From contig CAZYDH010000004.1 in the NCBI GenBank assembly GCA_964645915.1, forward strand, positions 65,068 to 129,067: a DNA stretch of 64,000 nt, in the 5' to 3' direction. Shown in pieces: positions 33,412 to 41,519 of this stretch. Below the pieces are notes generated by a model that worked only from the letters and a program-made list of their open reading frames with translations, did not search any database and was not told the DNA's origin. Made by a program: the position numbers and the translations under genes. The stretch is from JACNKV01 sp964645915. Lineage in GTDB: Bacteria > Fidelibacterota > Marinisomatia > Marinisomatales > JACNKV01. Numbering within the stretch: position 1 is the first letter of the stretch; the number at the start of each line of letters is the position of its first letter.

Positions 33412-36400
33412 TTACTTGATCAACAGTAATTTTCTTGTCTGCGTGAAATGATCGGATGATAATTTATACAAATACATTCCTGATGCAACATTTTCCCCAA
33501 ACGTATCTGTTCCATTCCAAATATATCGATGTGAACCACTTGCAATCGTGCTGTTAATCAATTCTTTGATAACTCTTCCACCAATATCGTATATCGTCAG
33601 ATTCACATGACTTTCTTTCGGAATATCAAACATGAATGTCGTTGTAGGATTAAATGGATTTGGATAATTCTGATGCAGTGCGAATTTTATTGGAACATTT
33701 AAAGAATTGGATTTTTTCAATTCCATATTTTCAATATTTCCGGATACATTTAAAACTCCGTTTCCGGATAATTCCATTTCATTACCAATATCATCTTTCA
33801 GAGTCCATACGGTATTATCCAAAATATTATATTCAACGGATATCCTATCATCGGTATTCATCATTTCAATCACTCCGAAATCATCAGCAATTTTCAGATC
33901 TCCGTCAAATCGTATATCAAATGCCCCAACCGGAGGTTTCGGTGGTAAGCTGAACATTAACTTATCTTTTTCAGGAATGGATGTACCAAAATATAATGTG
34001 GAAGTTATCCCTGCGGAAGATGTGAATGTCAATTGATTCATTTTGTCCAGATGTTGATCATATTGTGCTACTCGCCGTGAGCCGGCATTTTCTGTAGAAA
34101 TGATTATTTCCCCTGGACCGTTTGTTCGGACCCAATATCCTTTACCGGGTTCCAAAAATTCTGCGCCTACATAAGACCCGTCAAATTCATAGATCGTGTT
34201 GGGAATAATCAATTGGTCCGGATCCTGGATATTTTCTACAGCAATAGTAGAATAAATCCCGGAAATTATGTTCCAATCATCCATTAATTGAACCGTTTCA
34301 GTTTCGTTTATTCCACCTACTATTGTTGTAATATTCTCTTCATTGAACCTCAACCAATATCCTTTTCCGGTTACAAATTCAGATTCCGAAACGTACATCC
34401 CATTATATGAGAATAATGTATTTTCTATTGATGTTGGATATACTGCTTCGACAGAAGGATTGTTTGTCGTTAAAGGCACCCCGACTAAATTCCAACTATT
34501 TTGATGTTGAATATCAAGACTGAGTTGATTATTAACAAATAAGGAGACCGGAATATGTACAGCAAATAAACCACTGTTGGTTGCAATGCTAATGACACCT
34601 TCATGAGATCCTTGTTCCATACCGGTTGAATTTGCTGTTACTGTAAATAGAGCGATTTCACCTTCTTCCAGTGATCCACTTAATCCCGCACCTGTGTCAC
34701 TATTAATTATTAACCATTCATTTTCCGGTGTGCTACAATCAAATACTAAGGAAAGATTATTCTGCACATATGTTTCATCAAATGCAACTTGAAGCCCATC
34801 TGTCCCTTCACTATTTTGTATTCCGATTGTCGCAACGGCAAGATCTCCAGAGACACTGCGGTAGTTTACGTAAATTACTCCGGTTGCATACATAACGATC
34901 TGAAAATCATACGTCCCGGTATATGTCCCCGGATAATGTTCTACCGCGTTATACCATGCAACAAATCTCTCTGTATTTGAATGAACAAAAACTGAATTTA
35001 ATCCTCCGGTTGTTTCCGGAAAAAGATCTGTCCAAAAACCAAAGATAGCTGGACGAGGAGATTCTAATCCGGGGATAGGATTGTTGGTCCAATCTGAACT
35101 GTCATTTCCAAAACCAACCCACCCATTAGGATTCACGATACATTCCGTATAGGTCTCTCCATAAAAAGGAAAAGAAAATCCTATGTCTATGGGGTCACCT
35201 GCAGCATCGTTTGATGGAAAAGATAATTCTGTCCCTATTCCTTCAATATCTTCCCATGAATATGAAATCGTGGTTTCAGTTTCTGAATCTGACCAATAAT
35301 GACCAAAGTTGTCAGGGCCACCTCCGGGTGTTTCAAAAGGAGTTTCAGATTCTTCATAACTTGATGTAATTGAATAGTGAAGAGTAGAATTGGGAGCTCC
35401 GGTATTCATGAGTTCCAAAGAACTAGTACTCGAATCTGTGAATCCTATTGAAAAATTAATTTCACTTGGACTGTATGTCAATTCCGGTAAGGGGGATATC
35501 CCCGAATTTCTAGTGGTGATGAATAGAGCAGTTTCATCTGATAATTCCATCGCAGATTCCGGATATCGATCGGTAAATGTATATTCCAATCCATCGTCTG
35601 CTCTGGAGTTTTCAATTCCAATCGTACAGTACGCTCCATGAAGGGGTGTATATCCACCATAATTTCCTGCAGAGGTATTATTAAATGTTTGATATTGCAT
35701 CTTGATCTCGCAGTCACCGTAAGGTGAAACAGGATGAGGATACAAGATGATTTGGAATGTTTCAAGGCTATTATTGTTATAGGTTCTCATTTGATACCAT
35801 TCGATAATAAAATGATTTTCGTTCGAATCATAATATGTATACACATTTCCACTGGAAGAAGTTTTCAGATCATCCCAAAATGCCGCAATCATATTTGTTG
35901 GACCGCCCGCTCCGGGGATGGGATAATTTCTGAATGATTCCAATTCAGAATGTCCTAAAGCGATCCAGCCATTTGTACAAACGGTAATCTCATCGAATGT
36001 TTCACCATAAAACTGGAATGGGAACGGAAGATCAACATGCGCAATTGAAGCACTATAATTTCCGTTTCCGCCATCAGACAAATTCAAACTTGTTCCCAAT
36101 CCTCCCGCAGACGGATTGATCTCAATCCAGTCATACATAGGGGCCAAATTATAACCCAGGTCCGAAGAGTCATAGATATAGTACCCATAGTTATCCGGTC
36201 CGGTTGGGTCGGTTGTAAAGACATTACCCACCACAATCTGTAGCGGAATATATCGATCATATCCATTTTGATTTTGTAAATGCAATTGAAGAGTAATGAC
36301 CGAACCCGGAAGAATATTATTTGATACATCAACAACATATAGATCAGAAGATGTGATTGTTTCTCCCGGTCCGATTTCATCCCACTCAGCAAATCCGTCA

Positions 36401-38829
36401 ACCACAACAAACACATCACCTTCATATATAATCTCAGCAGTGATGCCCGAAACTGTTATACTTCCTAAATTCTTTAATGAAACTGAAAAAGTAGCCGCTG
36501 TTTCACCGGGATTAACAAATTCACTTCCAACAGTTGCAAGATACGCTCCTGCAACATTAAGTGGAACCCTTGATTGCCATTCTAAACCGGAATCATCTGT
36601 GATCATCAAATGGAGATCAAGATCTTCATGGTCTATCGCGCTTGAAGATACTGTGACTTCAAAACCGTTTCCATTGGAAGACTCTCCCGCGTTTAAGTTG
36701 TCATACGTCATGGTCGGTGTTGAGATTGTCACCATCGAAGAGGAAGAACTTAAAGTTGCTTCAATTCCGGTAACGGCTTGACCGCCAAAATTCTTTAGAG
36801 GGATGAATAAATTAAATGACTCGCCTGGATTGGGAGTATTGTCGTTACCATCTATGACATAAATGAGTTCATTATCCTCGATATTTACCAGCTTTTCGGC
36901 TGTTTGGATCGAAACGTTGCTAATATAGGGTTTGTAATTATCCTTTGTAACGGTCAGATCAATATTCCCTGTGTTTTCGTAATCCAACAGAAAAACAACG
37001 TTTCCCGACTCATCAGTAAACTCACTACAAAATATTTCATCATCTCCCATCAGCAATGTGACATACCCATCTTCAATAGGATTTCCTAAATCATCTGTGA
37101 CGTTGACTTCAAGATAATTTGTTCCAAGTAAGATACTTGATGGATGTGTAGCTTGGATAATTGTGGGTGTATCTGTCCAAAGATGAGTGGAAGCATCACC
37201 CATTAAGTTATGCCAATGCGTAAAAATACTGACACGATTATTTGGATTATTGGGGTAGGTATTAAATAATGCCAATTTTCCGGAAGCCAAGGTAGCCCCT
37301 GCAGTCCGCAGACTTTTTGAGAACAGACCATCATACATCCCCATATCGACAATGTTATTGAAAGCAGTGTGTGTTCCCCATGTCGCAGTACCAACACTTG
37401 CAATTGCACCCTTTGGGTTCGTCGGACTTCCAGCTCTGAAAAAATATTCAGACATTGCAGTTCCATCTGCAAATGAACCGGTTCCGCATGTCGGAATGGT
37501 TGCAAAAGGCAATTTATATCCGTTATTTGCGCCATCAATGTTATTTGTTCCAAAACCACTCATACCTAAATATCCGCGATAATTAAAATAGAGGACACCT
37601 TCATTCAATTGATTTTGCATCCATGAGGCGTAATTTCCATTACCAAAATTGGTTCGAATATCTTCCATATCATAGGCTTCCATTACTTCTTCAATATATT
37701 CATTTGAAATAACGGTAGATATTCCTGATGATGATGGATCTCCACACAAAGCGGCTCTTTCATAATACTCAACTATTTGATCCATATAAGTCGCTTTTTC
37801 ATAATGGATGATTTTATTTACCACAGTGGTTAACTGTGTTGAGTTTTGGATAGACATACGACCAATAAGCACTTCCGGAAAGAGATCAGTACCATTCAAC
37901 TGTGAATAAGGATGGTCTCCTTCACCACCATACCCTGACCATGTCTCAAAATATGCTGGGATATTGTAACTTCCACCCACATCTCCGACGAGAGTAACAA
38001 ACTCAGGTGCAGGGTCATATGTTAAATAAGCATTTTGAATATAATTTTTTATTCCGGTTGTAGAGCTTCCTGTTTCAGATGTTGAAACAGTATATACAAC
38101 ATAACCTCTTTGATGACGCCATTGGACTAATTGCTGAAAAAATGGGTTGTTCTCTGTGTTCCCTCCGCAAATATACAGAATGGTGGGAGGTTGATATGCA
38201 TTACCACGGTTATTTTGATCATGATTGACGATCATCGTATTATACAAACCTTCATATGATCTTGATCGTAATTCCGGAAAATAATCGGTGGAAACTCTTT
38301 CACCAATTTCCCGAATTTCTATTTCCACTTCATCAAACACGGTCAATTCTTGTGTTTTAGGGCGATACTGATATGGTGTAACGCTAACCTGAACAACCTG
38401 GACATCTCTCATGATCTGGCGATCAGAAACAATTAGATTGTTCTCCGGCCAAAGAGCGGAACTTTGATATAATGTATGGTTCTTTTGAAAAACACTTTCA
38501 TTTTCAGACAATCCTTGATACGGATATAAGCGAATATCTTTTTCAAGATGAGAACGAATAACGGTATAAGAAAACTCATATTCTTTATCCGGAGATACTT
38601 CAAATAACGTGGTGAAAGCCGGAAGCTCAGGATCTCCTATTTCACTGATCATGCTATTACCATTTTTGGTTAGACGATGATAATCCCCCTCCGAATTTTT
38701 TTCGAATTCTCCATGGGTAAAATAAATCTTCTCTGTTTGGTCTTCGCCTTTTTCATAGTTAAACGGACTTGCTTGAAGTGCCATCAACAAACTTGAAACA
38801 AGTGTTATTCCGGTAAGTAATTTTGTCAT
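33412..38829 (-). CDS. Large C25 (gingipain-like) surface protein with T9SS tail
   Basis: A secreted protein of 1805 aa from ATG 38829, chosen because it starts a clean signal peptide (MTKLLTGITLVSSLLMALQA); in-frame starts reach back to 38889. Order: propeptide-like region to ~205; C25 peptidase domain ~208-570 (PPTILYICGG, VTLVGDVGGSYNIPAYF, LIGRMSI, cysteine in TIPTCGTGSF); carboxypeptidase-regulatory-like and CARDB-like modules; two copies of a FPFQFYGETF...NGWIALGH module; a T9SS domain (NYPNPFNPTTTF, terminal TRKLLLIK). The gingipain catalytic histidine position reads NYRGYLG, i.e. histidine is missing, while cysteine is kept. It may be an inactive or altered peptidase. Confidence 0.85.
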   Translation of the reverse strand: MTKLLTGITLVSSLLMALQASPFNYEKGEDQTEKIYFTHGEFEKNSEGDYHRLTKNGNSMISEIGDPELPAFTTLFEVSPDKEYEFSYTVIRSHLEKDIRLYPYQGLSENESVFQKNHTLYQSSALWPENNLIVSDRQIMRDVQVVQVSVTPYQYRPKTQELTVFDEVEIEIREIGERVSTDYFPELRSRSYEGLYNTMIVNHDQNNRGNAYQPPTILYICGGNTENNPFFQQLVQWRHQRGYVVYTVSTSETGSSTTGIKNYIQNAYLTYDPAPEFVTLVGDVGGSYNIPAYFETWSGYGGEGDHPYSQLNGTDLFPEVLIGRMSIQNSTQLTTVVNKIIHYEKATYMDQIVEYYERAALCGDPSSSGISTVISNEYIEEVMEAYDMEDIRTNFGNGNYASWMQNQLNEGVLYFNYRGYLGMSGFGTNNIDGANNGYKLPFATIPTCGTGSFADGTAMSEYFFRAGSPTNPKGAIASVGTATWGTHTAFNNIVDMGMYDGLFSKSLRTAGATLASGKLALFNTYPNNPNNRVSIFTHWHNLMGDASTHLWTDTPTIIQATHPSSILLGTNYLEVNVTDDLGNPIEDGYVTLLMGDDEIFCSEFTDESGNVVFLLDYENTGNIDLTVTKDNYKPYISNVSIQTAEKLVNIEDNELIYVIDGNDNTPNPGESFNLFIPLKNFGGQAVTGIEATLSSSSSMVTISTPTMTYDNLNAGESSNGNGFEVTVSSSAIDHEDLDLHLMITDDSGLEWQSRVPLNVAGAYLATVGSEFVNPGETAATFSVSLKNLGSITVSGITAEIIYEGDVFVVVDGFAEWDEIGPGETITSSDLYVVDVSNNILPGSVITLQLHLQNQNGYDRYIPLQIVVGNVFTTDPTGPDNYGYYIYDSSDLGYNLAPMYDWIEINPSAGGLGTSLNLSDGGNGNYSASIAHVDLPFPFQFYGETFDEITVCTNGWIALGHSELESFRNYPIPGAGGPTNMIAAFWDDLKTSSSGNVYTYYDSNENHFIIEWYQMRTYNNNSLETFQIILYPHPVSPYGDCEIKMQYQTFNNTSAGNYGGYTPLHGAYCTIGIENSRADDGLEYTFTDRYPESAMELSDETALFITTRNSGISPLPELTYSPSEINFSIGFTDSSTSSLELMNTGAPNSTLHYSITSSYEESETPFETPGGGPDNFGHYWSDSETETTISYSWEDIEGIGTELSFPSNDAAGDPIDIGFSFPFYGETYTECIVNPNGWVGFGNDSSDWTNNPIPGLESPRPAIFGFWTDLFPETTGGLNSVFVHSNTERFVAWYNAVEHYPGTYTGTYDFQIVMYATGVIYVNYRSVSGDLAVATIGIQNSEGTDGLQVAFDETYVQNNLSLVFDCSTPENEWLIINSDTGAGLSGSLEEGEIALFTVTANSTGMEQGSHEGVISIATNSGLFAVHIPVSLFVNNQLSLDIQHQNSWNLVGVPLTTNNPSVEAVYPTSIENTLFSYNGMYVSESEFVTGKGYWLRFNEENITTIVGGINETETVQLMDDWNIISGIYSTIAVENIQDPDQLIIPNTIYEFDGSYVGAEFLEPGKGYWVRTNGPGEIIISTENAGSRRVAQYDQHLDKMNQLTFTSSAGITSTLYFGTSIPEKDKLMFSLPPKPPVGAFDIRFDGDLKIADDFGVIEMMNTDDRISVEYNILDNTVWTLKDDIGNEMELSGNGVLNVSGNIENMELKKSNSLNVPIKFALHQNYPNPFNPTTTFMFDIPKESHVNLTIYDIGGRVIKELINSTIASGSHRYIWNGTDTFGENVASGMYLYKLSSDHFTQTRKLLLIK

Positions 38830-38896
38830 GCTTAATCTGCTCTCAATTATTTGTGTTTTTTCAATCATAGAATATACAACAAAAAGCATATTCTAC

Positions 38897-38925
38897 CTTG
38901 TGTGATGTGAGGAAGATCACACAAG
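38897..38925. promoter_or_regulatory. Inverted repeat containing a CRP-type site
   Basis: Exact 10-base arms CTTGTGTGAT (38897-38906) and ATCACACAAG (38916-38925) with a nine-base centre. Inside it TGTGA-N6-TCACA (38906-38921) matches the consensus of CRP/FNR-family regulators perfectly. A CRP-like protein controlling one or both divergent surface-protein genes is inferred. Confidence 0.5.
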
Positions 38926-39065
38926 CTATAATGGTTTAATTTATTTAAATATTGCATAGCTATTTTTATGTGCATATTTGCAATCAGACTTGTGTTCAAT
39001 CTAAGGTTAGGATATCATATAAAACAATAAATATATATAAAATTATGCATTTTATGTTTATATTA

Positions 39066-39082
39066 TCACATATATTATGTGA
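39066..39082. promoter_or_regulatory. Palindrome overlapping the carboxypeptidase promoter
   Basis: TCACATA-TAT-TATGTGA is an exact inverted repeat (seven-base arms) overlapping the -35 box of the candidate promoter. The half-sites share TCACA/TGTGA with the CRP-like site 145 bases away, so one regulator may bind both. Confidence 0.45.
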
Positions 39083-39106
39083 CAGATAAACTAGACATAT
39101 TATAAT
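39079..39106 (+). promoter_or_regulatory. Candidate promoter of the M14 carboxypeptidase gene
   Basis: GTGACA (39079-39084), 16 bases, TATAAT (39101-39106): five of six and six of six consensus matches, leaving a leader of about 50 bases before ATG 39165. Confidence 0.5.
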
Positions 39107-39164
39107 TCAACTAATTATTCCTAACTTAGATGTTATCATAGATATTGAAAATCACATTCTTGAC

Positions 39165-41504
39165 ATGAAAAATATTCAATCCATACTACTTTTGTTTAGC
39201 ATAGGGTTTTTTCAATTTGGATTCACTCAGAGTATCCTCTCGAGTCGATATCATACGTATGAAGAAATCCAAGAGCGTTTTACCGAATGGGAATCAGAGT
39301 TTGGGGCAAACACGAATCCCTCACCTGCATATCCCGGTAGCGGGATTATTTATCATGTAGAAGAAATTGGCCATTCAACACAAGATCAGGTGCCTTTTAG
39401 TGCGGTTCGGCTTTCCTATAATGCGAATGTTGACCAGGATAAACCCAAGATCTTATTTTTAGGTCAGTGCCATGCTGAAGAAATATTTGGTGTTGAGATC
39501 ACGATGGAACTTATCCGAAGGTTCTTATACCCGACTCCACAATATCCCATTCAAAACATGCGCGCTATTTTACAATCATGTGAAATTTGGGTTGTTCCGA
39601 CATACAATCCTGAAGGGTTACAGGTTGTTCATGGTTTTGAATCGGACACTTCTTTTATTCAGGATGTGAGTTTTCGAAAAAACAAACGCGATGTTAATGA
39701 AAACAACTTATTTGATTTTATCGTTGGTGTCGGGAATGATTCAGATGGTGTAGACCTAAACCGCAATTATGATCTTCACTGGTTTTTTGGTGACGGTCCG
39801 TATGAAGAAGATCACTCCGGAGGTGATTACCAATCTCATTTTGATTATTATCGCGGTGAATATCCTTTCTCTGAATCTGAAACACAAGCGATTCGTGATT
39901 TTGCCTTAGAAAAACAATTTCTCCTTTCGATTGCTTATCATAGTTCCAGATCAGGCAACGTGTCTGAAAAAGTGATCTATCCTTGGATGTGGGCTTTAGG
40001 AAAAACCTCACCGGATTACTCAGTTATTTCAAATCTAGGGTCTGATATTGCCGGATTGATCCCAAAAGAAGCAGACGTAGGATATTATACTCCCATCCCC
40101 AGTGTTTCAAGAAGAGGAAACACTCATGATTGGCTCTATGCAGAAACAGGTTGTATTCAATATTTGATCGAAGTCGGCACTGAAAATACACAGCCTGCAG
40201 ACACAACGATCATTGAAGATACAATTAATCGAAATTTAAGAGGGGCTTTTCATCTTATGAATCGAAGTATCGGATATGGACAGGGAGATTTCGGCGCAGA
40301 ATCTTATCAGGTAACAGGAATTGTAACTGATTTAGAAACCGGATTGCCTATCCCAGACGCGGTAGTTGAGATATCTGAACTAACCGGTGCTATGATCAAA
40401 CCACGTCTCACCGATTCTTTCGGACGGTATCGACGGTTACTTTCTCAAGGAACATTTACATTAAATATCTCTGCAAAAGGATATCAACCTCATACCGAGA
40501 TTATCACTCCAAGTAGTGTTGTCCCCTTAGAATTTAATTGTTCACTCACTCCTCTTCCACAACATACAATTGCATTATCTGTGTCGTCTTCCGACATCCT
40601 TGATAACACATTTAACCTTTATATTGGAGACGAATATTCAATTGACACAATGGAAATCGGTTTGGGCACAACTTCCATTATCTATCCTGAACAACTGTAT
40701 AAAATTCATGTGCAAAGTGAGTCAATATTTCCACAGATATTCTCACTCGACCTTGTTAGCGATACCACTGTTACTTTCAATTTAACTCCTAAAGATACCG
40801 TCTATCATACACCGTTTGATCATATTGAAGATTGGACGATCTTATCCGGTGAGTGGACTGTGGAAAACGGGGTTCTATTGTCACAGAATTATTTACTTTA
40901 TACAACTTTGGACTCAAAGATATCATCAGATCAAATAATCCTCAATAATGAAACCTCTTTCGTTTTAAAACTTGATTGGCAATATGAAGTAGAATGGGGA
41001 TACGATACCGTTATGATCGACATTGTGGGAAATCTTGATACAACCTCCTACTTTTTTAATAACCAATGGTGGGAAAGGCACGAAGATCTTATCCCCGTTG
41101 AATCAGAATCTGATTCCATTCAAATCGTCATTTGCATTCTGCCCGATAACTCTCTCGCTTACCGAGGGATTAAGTTACATTCAGCAACTCTGCTTTCCGG
41201 CAACAGCTCAATAAACACAATTGACCCTCAAGATGTACATCCGTCTTTCTTTGTTTATCCATCTTATCCAAATCCGTTCAATCCAATTACACACATAAGA
41301 TACCAGCTTCCTAACGAATCAAATGTCGATGTCTCCGTATATAATTTACTTGGGCAACATATTAAAACACTTGTTTCGGAACAACAAATTGCCGGAGACA
41401 AGCATCTCATTTGGAATGCTGATTCACAATCCAGTGGTATATACTTTCTTAAAATAACTACCGATCAACACACGAATACTCAAAAACTCATCTTACTAAA
41501 ATAG
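39165..41504 (+). CDS. Secreted M14 zinc carboxypeptidase with T9SS tail
   Basis: A 779-residue extracellular metallocarboxypeptidase. Signal peptide 1-21 (ending FGFTQS). The M14 catalytic domain spans about 70-385: zinc ligands H103 and E106 in GQCHAEE, third ligand H259 in IAYHSSRSG, the substrate-binding VDLNRNYDLHW motif and the general base E336 in YLIEVGTE. A carboxypeptidase-regulatory-like beta domain (VTGIVTDLETGLPIPDA) follows, then a beta-rich region and a T9SS domain (SYPNPFNPITHIRY, terminal TQKLILLK). All catalytic residues are present, so it is probably active in digesting peptides outside the cell. The next cargo gene follows after 15 bases. Confidence 0.92.
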   Translation: MKNIQSILLLFSIGFFQFGFTQSILSSRYHTYEEIQERFTEWESEFGANTNPSPAYPGSGIIYHVEEIGHSTQDQVPFSAVRLSYNANVDQDKPKILFLGQCHAEEIFGVEITMELIRRFLYPTPQYPIQNMRAILQSCEIWVVPTYNPEGLQVVHGFESDTSFIQDVSFRKNKRDVNENNLFDFIVGVGNDSDGVDLNRNYDLHWFFGDGPYEEDHSGGDYQSHFDYYRGEYPFSESETQAIRDFALEKQFLLSIAYHSSRSGNVSEKVIYPWMWALGKTSPDYSVISNLGSDIAGLIPKEADVGYYTPIPSVSRRGNTHDWLYAETGCIQYLIEVGTENTQPADTTIIEDTINRNLRGAFHLMNRSIGYGQGDFGAESYQVTGIVTDLETGLPIPDAVVEISELTGAMIKPRLTDSFGRYRRLLSQGTFTLNISAKGYQPHTEIITPSSVVPLEFNCSLTPLPQHTIALSVSSSDILDNTFNLYIGDEYSIDTMEIGLGTTSIIYPEQLYKIHVQSESIFPQIFSLDLVSDTTVTFNLTPKDTVYHTPFDHIEDWTILSGEWTVENGVLLSQNYLLYTTLDSKISSDQIILNNETSFVLKLDWQYEVEWGYDTVMIDIVGNLDTTSYFFNNQWWERHEDLIPVESESDSIQIVICILPDNSLAYRGIKLHSATLLSGNSSINTIDPQDVHPSFFVYPSYPNPFNPITHIRYQLPNESNVDVSVYNLLGQHIKTLVSEQQIAGDKHLIWNADSQSSGIYFLKITTDQHTNTQKLILLK

Positions 41505-41519
41505 CTTAACAGAACAATT

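Larger units (their letters stand above)
38830..39164. other. Divergent regulatory region between two T9SS peptidase genes
   Basis: A 335-base A+T-rich region with no gene. It holds three palindromic elements, listed separately, and a plausible plus-strand promoter. A looser inverted pair (CTAAGGTTAGGA at 39001-39012 and TCCTAACTTAG at 39119-39129, one base deleted) brackets the promoter area. It is the most site-rich intergenic stretch in the window. Confidence 0.6.

Noticed and set aside
36296..36781. 161-codon plus-strand open frame inside the large C25-like gene
   Set aside because: It is an antisense shadow of a real gene with clear domains; no ribosome binding site and no family resemblance.
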